A DNA stretch of 64,000 nucleotides. Source: Nakazawaea peltata (lineage: Eukaryota > Ascomycota > Pichiomycetes > Alaninales > Pachysolenaceae). The translations under genes were made by a program, and so were the position numbers. The notes beneath the pieces were generated by a model. It was not told the origin of the DNA and did not search any database. It worked only from the letters and a program-made list of their open reading frames with translations. Below, in pieces: positions 30,148 through 40,095 of the stretch (the first letter of the stretch is position 1; each line of letters begins with the position of its first letter). The stretch spans positions 1,801,135 through 1,865,134 of the forward strand of contig BCGQ01000001.1 of NCBI GenBank assembly GCA_001599355.1. The letters are read 5' to 3'.

Positions 30148-30822
30148 ATGTCATTGCCAGATCATTTATATATTAGACCTTTGACGATATACGACGTAGA
30201 CCAATGTTTGGTCTTGGAAGAAGATGGATTCCCTGAGAACGAGCGTTGTAGTAAGGAAAAGTTGGAGTATAGATTATCGGTTTGCCCAGAATTGTGCTCT
30301 GGATTATTCATTAGAGAATTCGAGTTGGTTAAGAAAGACGACTCCAAAGACGATGAAAATGATGAAGATGATGAAGATGATACCTATTATCATAATTCGA
30401 GATTTGTCAGTGAGAGATTGATTGGTCAAATCATTGCTACTAAGACTTATGATGGAGTCATTACTGAGAGATCGATGGAGATTCCAAAATTCAAGTCTAA
30501 GCCATATGTAGTCGATGAGTCTATTAAGGACAATGATAAGATTGGTCATCGTGAGGACAGCAGTAACATTGGAATACATTCTTTTATCATCCATTCTGAA
30601 TTCAAGAAATTGGGTCTTGGAACCTTGATGTTGAAGGATTACGTACAGAAATTGAGCCAACAAGATGTCGGTGAGAAGATTGTTATCATTGCTCATGAGG
30701 AATTGATTCCATTCTATAAGAGAGTTGGTTTTGTCGATCAAGGTGTAAGTAAGTGTACTTTTGCTGGAACTACTTGGAATGATTTGGTTTTACCTTTGAT
30801 TAAGGAGGATCAAGATGATTAG
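30148..30822 (+). CDS. PAA1: Polyamine N-acetyltransferase, GNAT family
   Basis: The ATG at 30148 gives 224 residues (S. cerevisiae Paa1 is 191). YIRPLTIYDVDQCLVLEEDGFPENERCSKEKLEYRLSVCPELCSGLFIRE matches the Paa1/arylalkylamine N-acetyltransferase start. An acidic insert (KKDDSKDDENDEDDEDD) follows and explains the extra length. The acetyl-CoA site lies in SFIIHSEFKKLGLGTLML (a relaxed Q/RxxGxG/A loop), and FYKRVGF closes the GNAT fold. It acetylates polyamines and aromatic amines using acetyl-CoA. LSM5 lies upstream, head to head. Confidence 0.85.
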   Translation: MSLPDHLYIRPLTIYDVDQCLVLEEDGFPENERCSKEKLEYRLSVCPELCSGLFIREFELVKKDDSKDDENDEDDEDDTYYHNSRFVSERLIGQIIATKTYDGVITERSMEIPKFKSKPYVVDESIKDNDKIGHREDSSNIGIHSFIIHSEFKKLGLGTLMLKDYVQKLSQQDVGEKIVIIAHEELIPFYKRVGFVDQGVSKCTFAGTTWNDLVLPLIKEDQDD

Positions 30823-30954
30823 TGTTTAATGATCTAAGGATTAATATTGGATAAATGACTGTAGTCTTAACGAATGTTGTAGAAATGTCGTAGTAATGTC
30901 GTAGAGACCAAATCTTGATTGACCACAGTTAAAGCTGGCCCTGACATTTAATTT

Positions 30955-30968
30955 GGTCGTGCACGACC
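30955..30968. promoter_or_regulatory. Perfect 14-base palindrome GGTCGTGCACGACC upstream of SNF11
   Basis: GGTCGTGCACGACC is fully self-complementary and lies about 85 bases before the SNF11 ATG, after PAA1 has ended. TACACGACCTTT at 26033-26044 resembles its right half. Such symmetry fits a dimeric DNA-binding protein; the factor is unknown. Close by, at about 30880-30905, GTCGTAG occurs twice. Confidence 0.6.
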
Positions 30969-31051
30969 TTTTCCATACAAAAAAATCATCTTTAAGCGCT
31001 ATTTATCTATAAATTAGACCCTCATCGGATAGCAGTAAGAAGGAGAACAAG

Positions 31052-31636
31052 ATGAATCAGGGGAATCCATCACCGGAATACGATCTCGATAAAAAGAGAA
31101 TCACTGTATTGTTGGATATAAACAGTATATTGATCCAACAATGTATGGAGCTTCAACAGAAGTTACATAATCCGCATCAACAAAATGGCCAGGCTCTTCA
31201 GCAAGCCAAGGAATCATTCCAAGCATATATTAAGCGTATTCATTCTAACCTTACGATGTTAGCTACTATCAATGAGAAATATGTTAATCCGATCTCATAT
31301 CAACAGAAGCAACAATTCCCACAAATTTTGACTCCACCATCACAGTTACCTGCCGTATTTGAATTATATCAGAGTTTACAATCACTTTATCCAGAAGGAG
31401 TACTGTTTTATTCGAAGAAATTACTGCTGCTGCAACAACAACAGCAACAACAACAACCAGATCAAGGTAATTTCCAGATGAATAATATGAATAATGCATT
31501 TAATAATGGTCAAAATAACAAACCTACTCCTTCAAATACAGGAGGTAATATGAATGGGGTTGATTTATCGAATGGTCAAAATGGTCAGTTTAATGTGATG
31601 CAAATGAATCATGGAGGTTCCAGTATTGAATGGTAA
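31052..31636 (+). CDS. SNF11: SWI/SNF chromatin-remodelling subunit, Snf11-like
   Basis: The ATG at 31052 gives 194 residues (S. cerevisiae Snf11 is 169). The segment ITVLLDINSILIQQCMELQQ resembles the SS18/Snf11-type domain that contacts the Snf2 ATPase. The rest is Gln/Asn-rich, including LLLLQQQQQQQQ encoded by an imperfect CAA/CAG run near 31420-31455. I infer a small subunit of the SWI/SNF complex. The low-complexity composition leaves some risk that this is another Q-rich coactivator subunit. Confidence 0.65.
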   Translation: MNQGNPSPEYDLDKKRITVLLDINSILIQQCMELQQKLHNPHQQNGQALQQAKESFQAYIKRIHSNLTMLATINEKYVNPISYQQKQQFPQILTPPSQLPAVFELYQSLQSLYPEGVLFYSKKLLLLQQQQQQQQPDQGNFQMNNMNNAFNNGQNNKPTPSNTGGNMNGVDLSNGQNGQFNVMQMNHGGSSIEW

Positions 31637-32126
31637 CCGTTGTATTATAAGTGTTTAATTAATAGATGTGTATGTTTATTATCATAGGATTCAGGTATAG
31701 ATTTATTATAGTACTAAAACGAGTACTTTTAACTGTGGTAAAGCGTAGTTTTCACTGTGCTAAAATCAGGAGAAAAACGTCAATTTTCAGTGTGAGCTCA
31801 GTAGTACTTCTGAATGGCTACTATAATTCTGTCTACGGTATACTTTCTACTCTCTGATTTTCTTCCTGTCCACTCTCTACTGATCTCCGGTCCACTTGCT
31901 GTCATTTATATGGTCTCCAATAATCTGATAAAGTTTATCTCAAATACTGCTCCCGACTCTTCTCCCCCACTCTACTCCCCATACCCCTTTTTAATATTCT
32001 GTTCGCCTCTATTCGTATTCCGCTCCCCATCGCGCACTAGAAAAATTTTCTAAATCCCTAAAACTTTTTCATAAAGAAAATCTCAAAAGGGGCTAAAACA
32101 AACCATCCATCATTCCATAAAGTCCA
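31637..32126. other. Intergenic region between SNF11 and URB1
   Basis: This 490-base spacer holds no gene. The first half is the SNF11 3' region; the second is pyrimidine-rich and contains the ribosome-biogenesis motifs at 32025-32050. Small open frames here (31666-31857, 31814-32053) match nothing. Confidence 0.6.
32025..32050. promoter_or_regulatory. PAC-like and RRPE-like elements upstream of URB1
   Basis: The minus strand of CCCCATCGC (32025-32033) reads GCGATGGGG, one base from the PAC element GCGATGAG. Immediately downstream is GAAAAATTTTC at 32040-32050, an RRPE. This pair marks ribosome-biogenesis genes in yeasts and sits about 80 bases before the URB1 ATG, consistent with its nucleolar role. 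Confidence 0.7.
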
Positions 32127-35100
32127 ATGGCGGTTGATAAAAAACAATCCGCGGCTCATTCTAAATACTCTATCAATGTCGATCTGACATTGTATGACAA
32201 ATTAGACTCGCTTCTCAAGGAAAATGATATCAATCTGCTCTTGGAATTCCTCAAATCTAATCAGTCCCAATTGATCTCAGCCTGGACTTATTACAGTACG
32301 ATCAATGACTATGGGAAGTTCACTACATGCACTGTGAAGTTGACCAAGTTGATATCCAACCTGTCACAACATGATATACTCAGACCAGCTGGTATTCTGC
32401 TCGTCAAGGAGATCTTGGAGTCCAATTCAAAGGTAATTTACAGGGCGCTTAGTAACATGAAGCCATCCCTCACTAATCCTGCTATCAGAATGTTGAGCGC
32501 TATGGTGAATTTTGATTCTATCGCTGATGAGATGATCGGATTATTCGATTTCGGGTTGCCGGTGATCCCAAAATTGCTTGCCACCCCACAGTACCGTTCG
32601 AATTTCATCCAATTCTGGGCCGCTCTTTTATCCCACTGCAATCATTTGGCTCGTAAAGATCTTCTCACCAATTTCAAGAAAATTAATAATGGAATTTACA
32701 AGCAATTAGCAGAGGATGAAGATCTGGTGGTGGAGCAGGTCTTAGATTTAGTTGACCAGAAGGTTTTAGATGAACCTCATTACAATAAACAGATAAAGAC
32801 TAAAGTTCTTAACGAATTCACTTTAGGAAAGATGGTTTCGATATTTATGGGAGAAATCTCCGAACAATTAAGGACAAAATTGTACGATTTCTTGCTTAAG
32901 ACTATGACAGATCTTAAGAATGGAATTTGTTACCCTCAAGAGAAGGCTTGGACTCATACAGACTCCAATCGTTTGCATAATAGATTACTTTATACGGTAA
33001 TTTTACAATTGAGACCATTTGAAGATAATTCTCAATTGAATTTATTGGTTCTGGTACTTGAAAAGATCCCAGAACTCGTCGCTCCTTATACGCAACATGT
33101 CTATCAAATCCATGGATCTAATGATCCTAAATTGACTTCATTCTGGATTGGTCAGACGTTATTATTACAAGAGATTGTTAAATTACCTGTTCCTTCTCAG
33201 TTGATAGCTACAAATGAGCTGGAGCTCTCTTTAGACCTGTGTATTGAGAGTATTATACCTTCTCCACTTTCAAAAGCAGCTCTTATCAAGTCATTCCAAT
33301 GTGAATCTGCTATGATTCAACAGATCACCGCTCAACTGCTCTTATTGGTATTTAAGAAATTGGAAATTGTATTAACTCAGTTGGATAATTTGAATTATTC
33401 GGATTTCAAATTGAAATTATTAAACTATTTGGTCAAAGTTCGTTTACCAGATTCAACTATTATCAATACTTGTCTTAATAGTGAGTTGGCCAAGTCCAAA
33501 AGACTCTTATTATTGTCATATACTGTCATTCTCAAACATTACTTACAAAACTTTCCTACCTTATCTCTGTCATTACCTTCTGATATTTACATGTTGAAGG
33601 GAGATGGTACTGAACTTAGTGGTATTGAATTGGTTTTATTGGAAAACTACTTGGAATTACAGGAAACTGCAAACGATACTCAATCGGTGATCTCCAAATG
33701 GTGGAATGCGTCTCCAAATTCCAACTCTTTCTATGTCAATTTACTCAAACTTTCGACTAGTGGTGTTTTATATAACAAGATCTTTGTTATATTGAACAAA
33801 TTGACTGACCAAACGATCATTTTAGACTCTGGAGCTTTAATCTCGCAGAATTATGCCTTCTTACTGTCTTTAAAGTTCCCATTATCGAATGCTGAGCAGG
33901 CAAAGGTATGGAAATTCTTAGATGAATCCATTTCTAGGAGTGTTAGAACCTCGTATAAGTATTTGGATGGTGCTAGGGAGCTTCTGGGATCAGATTCCGT
34001 GTTAAGTCCAGTTGTAATGACCTTATTTGAACAATGGAAGTTCGTTGAAAAGACTCCACTGTTGGAGAATTGGTTCTGTTTCTTGATGAGATATTTCATT
34101 GTTTGTGGTGAGGATCTTGATGTGATTTTGACCTTATTTAAGTCACATGATATTCCTGTTAGTCCTTTATTGGATTTCACTGACTATGAGACTCGTTTTA
34201 TTGGTTCTTATGGAGGGTTCAAGGACCTCTTTTTGACTCTCAAGGATGATACTTTCTTTGAGTTTGTTCTTGCTGCTCCTTTGAAAGAGTTGAGTAAGAG
34301 AATTCCATTGAACAAATTGGATATTGTTGCTCTTTTGAAGAGGGTTGAATTGATAATTAAGGATGACCATCTCAGTTTAGCTAAATCTGAGTCTCATTTA
34401 CTTATTTTATTAGAGAAATTGGGCAATTACCTTTCGGCTTCCGGTGATAACTTCAAATTCTTATACAAATATTGGAAGAATATCTTTGTAAGTGCTGAAA
34501 AGACTGCAAGTGACAAGTTGATCTTTGTTAGTCAAATGATCAATGAGATTTTCAGTAGGCTTGATGAATCTAATACTCTTCAATTGGAGTATCGTTCTCA
34601 AATTATCAATCTCTTATCATCTAAGAAGTTTTTGAATATCGTGAAAGAATCTTGCTGGTGTTTAACTGATGACCAACTTAAGACTAACTTGACTCATGAG
34701 TCAAGTATGGTGAGAGCAGGAATTTTGAGCGAAATCCATAACAGATCAATGTCTTTGGATGTAAGTAATATCAGTATTGAATCCGAGGAAGAGTTACAGA
34801 AAGTCACTTCCTTAGTTAAACTGGGTTTATTGACCTTCAACGATAACTCATTCCTTGAAAATTTGATAGCTCAAGACGACTCCAAACATTATCCTCTTAT
34901 CAAAGCTCTTCTGGCCTCATCTCCAGATTTAGATGTCACCTCTATGACTATGAGTAATGATCTCCTTGTCTATGTTGGAGGTGCTGTTAATGTGTCATCG
35001 AAACCTCAATTCTGGGCTGGGGTAGTTAAATCATCCATTAACAACTTTTATGACAACTTCAACTTGGAATATTTGGACTTGTTATCCCAATGTGTCTCTG

Positions 35101-36818
35101 TGCTCGATGAAGATTTCGTTTTGAAGTCTCTTTTACGGATCATGTCGAACGATAAAGTGAATCTTCAAGGTAAGCATTTATTCTCGATTGAGTTATTAAG
35201 GTTCGTATCATCATTCCCTGATTTTAGCAACTCAACGTTCAAATCAGATTGTTTGATTCCTTACGTATCGAAGTGTGTTTTATATATCAACAAGTCTCTT
35301 GCTCAAAGAGAGATAATGCCGTCTAATTTTGAAGAGTTCTTAGCTAATTTCGACTCTATCCTTGTCAAGGCTGATATTTGGAGCTTCAGCTCGAAGTCAT
35401 TGAACACTCAGTTGGAGATTCTTCTTGGATCTGATTTAATTGGAGCTCAAATCCAATACCTCAAGTATCTGTACACTGTTATTCGTCGTGCCAATTCCAA
35501 GCTCATCGAGCATAGTAAATTGATGCAAATCTTGCTTTCAAATGAGACATTCACTGTCACAAAAGGAGAGTTCAAATTCTATTGGGCCCTTGTATTGCAT
35601 GAGTTGTACTCTAAAGATGAGAAAGCCAATTCGACTCAAACCATTCAACGGAGTATCTTATCGATGTATGGAGGCCTCCGTACTCCTGGAGATCAAATCT
35701 TGAAACATCTTTTGACATCGATTGAGTCTCATATTTCATTCAGTTTGATCAATCATATCTCAGAATGGGAATTCTCGGAGTTTGAGTCACCAGAGGACAT
35801 TAAATTCATCAAGAAAGAGAATAACGGTATAACAGTGACTATCAGCAAAGCCATTCTTTCCAGATCTATCAAACAACACGCACTTGATGATTTGTCTGGG
35901 TTTATCCGTTCTAAAGATTTCCTCGGTTTATACAAGAAGAGTCAATCTATCGATTGCGAAGTTTATGACGACGAATTCTTAATGCTGTTGATCATTAATA
36001 ACAATGAATTATTCAAGACTGAAGAAGAGAGTTCTGAGTTGAAATGTGATGTCAAAAAGTTGGTTCAAACAGACCTTTTACAATTCATTGTGATTAATTT
36101 AGTTCATGAGGACAAAAATATTGCTGGAATGTCTCAAAGACTCTTGGCTGCCATTTATTCCAGTATTGAAGAAAACACAAATAACTTATACAAAGTGTAT
36201 CTTGGTAATTTGTTAAGTTTAGAATCATCATCGGCTATTGTTGTCTCATTTTATGCCTGTTTATTGCCTGTATTACGTAATACTGGCCATCACTTGTATG
36301 AGAAACTGTCTAAATTCTTGTTATCTTCGACAAGATTAAAGGTGCAAGTGCCTTTATTCAGGCTGATCACCGAGCCAGGTACTGAAGAAACTGAAGGGTA
36401 TTATAGACAAGTGAATTGGTTATTGGAAACTCTTTGTCAGAATATCAAGACACCTGGGGATTTCAAGGTGTTGTCCAAAGAGAAGGTTATCGAATGGTTA
36501 ATGAGCTTGAATGACAATAAATATATCAATGCAGGCCTGCAAAGTATGATTTTGCTGATCTTATTGAAGATCATAAAATTAGGAGGTCTGAATTGGTTAT
36601 GTAGAAGTTATGGATTGATGTCATGGCTTGATACTATGCTGTCAACTACAGAAGATAGTGAGTCAGTTCAACAACAGCAAGTGAGATTGAATTGTGAGAA
36701 GATCTCATTGACATTGAAGTTGGCTGTAGAGGAAGATATGAATACTTCTAACAAACATAAATTAGAGGATTGGTTCGATAAAGATATTGGAAATCAATTT
36801 AAGAGGATATGTACATAG
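32127..36818 (+). CDS. URB1: Nucleolar pre-60S ribosome assembly factor Urb1/Npa1
   Basis: The ATG at 32127 gives 1563 residues (S. cerevisiae Urb1/Npa1 is 1764). It is a long alpha-helical protein of HEAT-like repeats without a catalytic motif. The N-terminal domain has LTKLISNLSQHDILRPAGILLVKEIL and SNFIQFWAALLSHCNHLARKD, as in the Npa1 N-terminal region, and the C-terminal part has NIAGMSQRLLAAIYSSIEE and GGLNWLCRSYGLMSWL. Npa1 joins the earliest pre-60S particles with Rsa3, Nop8 and Dbp6. The PAC/RRPE promoter signals support the assignment. Rix1 and Rkr1 are the alternatives considered, but their motifs are absent. Confidence 0.8.
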   Translation: MAVDKKQSAAHSKYSINVDLTLYDKLDSLLKENDINLLLEFLKSNQSQLISAWTYYSTINDYGKFTTCTVKLTKLISNLSQHDILRPAGILLVKEILESNSKVIYRALSNMKPSLTNPAIRMLSAMVNFDSIADEMIGLFDFGLPVIPKLLATPQYRSNFIQFWAALLSHCNHLARKDLLTNFKKINNGIYKQLAEDEDLVVEQVLDLVDQKVLDEPHYNKQIKTKVLNEFTLGKMVSIFMGEISEQLRTKLYDFLLKTMTDLKNGICYPQEKAWTHTDSNRLHNRLLYTVILQLRPFEDNSQLNLLVLVLEKIPELVAPYTQHVYQIHGSNDPKLTSFWIGQTLLLQEIVKLPVPSQLIATNELELSLDLCIESIIPSPLSKAALIKSFQCESAMIQQITAQLLLLVFKKLEIVLTQLDNLNYSDFKLKLLNYLVKVRLPDSTIINTCLNSELAKSKRLLLLSYTVILKHYLQNFPTLSLSLPSDIYMLKGDGTELSGIELVLLENYLELQETANDTQSVISKWWNASPNSNSFYVNLLKLSTSGVLYNKIFVILNKLTDQTIILDSGALISQNYAFLLSLKFPLSNAEQAKVWKFLDESISRSVRTSYKYLDGARELLGSDSVLSPVVMTLFEQWKFVEKTPLLENWFCFLMRYFIVCGEDLDVILTLFKSHDIPVSPLLDFTDYETRFIGSYGGFKDLFLTLKDDTFFEFVLAAPLKELSKRIPLNKLDIVALLKRVELIIKDDHLSLAKSESHLLILLEKLGNYLSASGDNFKFLYKYWKNIFVSAEKTASDKLIFVSQMINEIFSRLDESNTLQLEYRSQIINLLSSKKFLNIVKESCWCLTDDQLKTNLTHESSMVRAGILSEIHNRSMSLDVSNISIESEEELQKVTSLVKLGLLTFNDNSFLENLIAQDDSKHYPLIKALLASSPDLDVTSMTMSNDLLVYVGGAVNVSSKPQFWAGVVKSSINNFYDNFNLEYLDLLSQCVSVLDEDFVLKSLLRIMSNDKVNLQGKHLFSIELLRFVSSFPDFSNSTFKSDCLIPYVSKCVLYINKSLAQREIMPSNFEEFLANFDSILVKADIWSFSSKSLNTQLEILLGSDLIGAQIQYLKYLYTVIRRANSKLIEHSKLMQILLSNETFTVTKGEFKFYWALVLHELYSKDEKANSTQTIQRSILSMYGGLRTPGDQILKHLLTSIESHISFSLINHISEWEFSEFESPEDIKFIKKENNGITVTISKAILSRSIKQHALDDLSGFIRSKDFLGLYKKSQSIDCEVYDDEFLMLLIINNNELFKTEEESSELKCDVKKLVQTDLLQFIVINLVHEDKNIAGMSQRLLAAIYSSIEENTNNLYKVYLGNLLSLESSSAIVVSFYACLLPVLRNTGHHLYEKLSKFLLSSTRLKVQVPLFRLITEPGTEETEGYYRQVNWLLETLCQNIKTPGDFKVLSKEKVIEWLMSLNDNKYINAGLQSMILLILLKIIKLGGLNWLCRSYGLMSWLDTMLSTTEDSESVQQQQVRLNCEKISLTLKLAVEEDMNTSNKHKLEDWFDKDIGNQFKRICT

Positions 36819-36954
36819 CATAGTGATAGCATTTAATTATATGTAGACATATTATAGAGTATACTAGTGGTACTTCAGTAGATGATTCTTATATAGAGCT
36901 ATGTAGAGCTACTTCTGTAGATCCGCTTACGATACCGACTTAGATCTGTACTCA

Positions 36955-39081
36955 TCACATTTCAATACTCAGCCCAAGAACCTCCCCAATATCAGGATAA
37001 CGAACCTCGAAATTGTCTTCTCCATAATTAACTAACTCGACCAAGAACTCATCCCGACTCTCAGTAAGTGTCTCCATATCTCCTATAATACAGAGCTGTC
37101 TCTTACATCTAGTAATAGCCACGTTGAGTCTCTTGAAATTCTTGAGGAAACCCACTTGACCATCATAATTGGACCTTACTAACGAGAGAACAATCAGTTC
37201 CTTCTCACGGCCCTGAAATCCGTCTACTGTGGATATTTCTACCCCAGGAAATGAGCCATGGATTAACTTCTTGAGCCTGGAGACTTGGGCAGAGTATGTT
37301 GAAATAACCCCTATTTCCGTCTCCGGTACACCACTTTTCAAGAGACTTTTGATATGGTTGACAGCTAGGAGACATTCGTTTTCATTGTATTTGGAGAATG
37401 TCTTCAGCCGGTCTTCGGAGTCGTCTTGTTCCGGGAAATCTCCACCTTGAGTATCATACCATATGAGAGGCTCAGAAGTGTCATCGTTACGTTCTACATT
37501 ATTTAGATCTGCCAATATGATGTCTGAGCAAGACTCGGCAGTAGTTAACTTACCTTCATAAAGACGAGAAGATGAGAAATGGGCTATTTTAGAGTTCATT
37601 CGGTACTGAATATTCAAAAACTTGACAAACCCCAGGCTTTCTGTAGGATAAAGCTGAAGTAATCTATCAAATAATGTAGTATTCAATATCTTGAAACTAC
37701 GAGAACTCTCATCCTCAATCTTGATAGTCGGAGAAAGCTGTTTGTTATCACCAGCAATGACCAATCTCTTCACTTGTGGGAAATTGATAATCGGGATCCA
37801 ACACAGAGGTTCTAAAGCTTGAGAAACCTCATCGATTATTATGGTATCGAACAAAGGTTGTCCTGGTTGCAGTTGTTGTAAGGAAGTCAACTCTCTAGAG
37901 CCAGCTCCATGTAACGTAGAAACCACTACACGACTATTAAGAATCATATCAGCTACTAATTTCTTGGATCTCTTCAGCAAATCCCTTCTCAACTCCCTCA
38001 ACTCTTTGTAAATCTCATACTTTTCAGATTTCCTCTTAATCTTCTTTAATTTACGGACATTTAAATCGATTTCAACCATGATATCCTTGACTATGAGACC
38101 CAGATCTGACCCCTTACTGAGCACGTCAAGAGAATGCTTCAAATTCTGAGGTAACAACCTGGCTGGATGTCCAATACGAAGTAATTCAAAATTATTACTG
38201 AAGAAATCGTCAAGTCTCTCTAAGATGGTATCAACCGAGATATTTGAAGGACCACAAACTAAAATCCTGGAGGCAGATTTGGTCACAAGTAATTGTTTAA
38301 CTAATTCTACAACTGTAGATGTCTTTCCTGTCCCAAATGGGCCATGGATCACACTTATTGGGGAATTTAAACTAAAAGTGATAGCATCTTTTTGAGACTG
38401 GTTGAGTTTCTCGTTGTAGAAAGTAAGGTCATGTTTAGTACTACTTGAGGCAGTGGAGTGAGGCTTTACAAGACCAAGTAAGATTTGGACCAATTGAGAG
38501 GATGATTCCAGTTCCAATTCAGCCAATTTACGCATTGTAGATTCCATTCTATTATAAGTAATCTGATTTGATAATTTTACGATCCATACTTTGATATCAG
38601 GCAGTCCATACCATTTCATAAGCTTGTCCTGGACCTTATCGTAGTCAGTAAGAGAGACATTGATCTGTTTGGATGTGACTTTTGTCACTACACCATCAAC
38701 TACAACGTCTTGTTCCTCCTCCAGCAGATCTTGATCCTGTTTCTTAGATGAGTTTTTCAACTTCTTCAGTTTAGAGGACTCTCCACCTCCCTTGGAGGTG
38801 TCTATCTTTACGATATCACCCACTTTGAGAGACTCATTGTTATCTATGGTTTCATTACCATCGAAAACCACGCTGGGATGCTTACATAACTCCACTATGG
38901 TCTTGTCTCCGACTCCTGATCGTACATTGTCGACGAGTAAATTGAGCACAGCAAACCCTTGAAGCAGGAGGGCTTTAGGGGAGAGAGATGACAAAAGTTG
39001 ATTGGTCTGGGTGAAGTCGGCATCACGCTCTTCAAGAATCGATTTCAAAAACTTTTCTGAAAGCTTTTTATTCGAACTCAT
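36955..39081 (-). CDS. HCS1: SF1 DNA helicase A (SMUBP2/Upf1-like)
   Basis: The ATG at 39081 gives 708 residues (S. cerevisiae Hcs1 is 683). Superfamily 1 motifs appear in order: GPFGTGKTST (Walker A), IIIDEVSQALEP (Walker B), AGDNKQLSPT, NIQYRMNSKIAHF, VDGFQGREKELIVLSLVRSN and NVAITRCKRQL. A charged OB-like region (GVVTKVTSKQINVSL) comes before the core. Hcs1 is a 5' to 3' helicase that copurifies with DNA polymerase alpha. The codon at 37804-37806 in EP(CTG)CWIP is CTG, where human IGHMBP2 has Ser as I recall it, which suggests CUG decoding as serine. Confidence 0.92.
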   Translation of the reverse strand: MSSNKKLSEKFLKSILEERDADFTQTNQLLSSLSPKALLLQGFAVLNLLVDNVRSGVGDKTIVELCKHPSVVFDGNETIDNNESLKVGDIVKIDTSKGGGESSKLKKLKNSSKKQDQDLLEEEQDVVVDGVVTKVTSKQINVSLTDYDKVQDKLMKWYGLPDIKVWIVKLSNQITYNRMESTMRKLAELELESSSQLVQILLGLVKPHSTASSSTKHDLTFYNEKLNQSQKDAITFSLNSPISVIHGPFGTGKTSTVVELVKQLLVTKSASRILVCGPSNISVDTILERLDDFFSNNFELLRIGHPARLLPQNLKHSLDVLSKGSDLGLIVKDIMVEIDLNVRKLKKIKRKSEKYEIYKELRELRRDLLKRSKKLVADMILNSRVVVSTLHGAGSRELTSLQQLQPGQPLFDTIIIDEVSQALEPLCWIPIINFPQVKRLVIAGDNKQLSPTIKIEDESSRSFKILNTTLFDRLLQLYPTESLGFVKFLNIQYRMNSKIAHFSSSRLYEGKLTTAESCSDIILADLNNVERNDDTSEPLIWYDTQGGDFPEQDDSEDRLKTFSKYNENECLLAVNHIKSLLKSGVPETEIGVISTYSAQVSRLKKLIHGSFPGVEISTVDGFQGREKELIVLSLVRSNYDGQVGFLKNFKRLNVAITRCKRQLCIIGDMETLTESRDEFLVELVNYGEDNFEVRYPDIGEVLGLSIEM

Positions 39082-39149
39082 GGCGTCAAGTGGTGTACTT
39101 CAAAGGAAGGGAAATATGATAGGAAATTATAGGGAAGTAGGGGAAGGGA

Positions 39150-39215
39150 TAGGGGGAGGTTAGGAGGTTGGGGTCAGGAGGTTGAGGCTAGAAGATTCAG
39201 GTTAAGAGGTTGATG
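39150..39215. repeat. Purine-rich AGGAGGTTG-type repeats upstream of HCS1
   Basis: AGGAGGTT, AGGAGGTTG and AAGAGGTTG variants recur about four times in the 294-base spacer between HCS1 (start 39081) and the ATP7 stop (39376). The rest of the spacer holds the HCS1 promoter. The repeats are degenerate and possibly slippage-derived. Confidence 0.6.
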
Positions 39216-39375
39216 TCATCACTCACACTACAGTCTCTACACAATTCAACAATGGAATATTTATTATGATACAGTCACCAACCCTTCTAGAGCCGATGGA
39301 ACCGTGTCTATTTTATTTAACGTTCATTAAAAAACTGGCATGAAAGACGATATAGGAGATTCAAATCTAAACTCC

Positions 39376-40095
39376 TTACATGATGGTAAGGTCACCGAAC
39401 TTCTCCTTGTAACCTGGGACTTCCCATCTGTTGTTCTTGATCATATCCAAGACCTTGTCGTTGACGTCTGGTCTGGCCTTAAGAACGTCTTGGACGGTCA
39501 ATTGGTCGAATGGTCTGGCGTTTTCAATGTTACTCAAAGTCTTCTCCAAATCTTCCAATTCCTTCAATACAACGGTTTCGGTGGCCTTGGCGTTCTCGAC
39601 AGCCTTGGCTTGGAAGGATTCGATCAAGTTCAATTGCTTTTGTAAGTTGACCTTAGCTGGTTGGAAAGCAGTGACATCCTTCTCAATGGTGGAGACAATA
39701 TCTTGATTCTTCAAGGTGGCCTTGTAGTGAGCGAAGTCAACCTCAGTAGCTTGTTGCTTCAATTCGAACAAGGTCTTTCTAGCTTCGTCGTTTCTCTTCT
39801 TGAAAGCGGTCAAAGAAGCGGCGGTGGAGCCGGTCAAACCCAACTTGGAGATGATGTGAGCCCAGTCGATCTTGGAGGCAGCGGATTTCTATACTTAAGT
39901 TAGTAATTGTCAATTTCAATTGAGTGGAAATGGTGATATGGTACGGTTGTATCATGTGTAACAGCGCTCTTTCAGTTAAACTTATTAAGCAGCACTTAGT
40001 GCTCGATTGAAGGATTTACCCATCAATCCATCACGAATCAAAACCGCCCTTATCACACATGCTCTTTAATCCCAACTTACAGCAACAGCAGACAT
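39376..40095 (-). CDS. ATP7: Mitochondrial ATP synthase subunit d, spliced
   Basis: Two exons on the minus strand: 40095-40081 (MSAVA) and 39888-39376. The 192-base intron (40080-39889) starts GTAAGT and ends TTACTAACTTAAGTATAG. The joined product has 175 residues (S. cerevisiae Atp7 is 174), beginning MSAVAKSAASKIDWAHIISKLGLTGSTAASL. It also has FKKRNDEARKTLFEL, ARPFDQLTVQDV and the C-terminus YKEKFGDLTIM. It is a peripheral-stalk subunit of the F1Fo ATP synthase at the inner mitochondrial membrane. A CCAAT box at 40214-40218 (TCATTGGC on the coding strand) lies about 120 bases upstream and fits HAP-complex control of respiratory genes. Confidence 0.97.
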
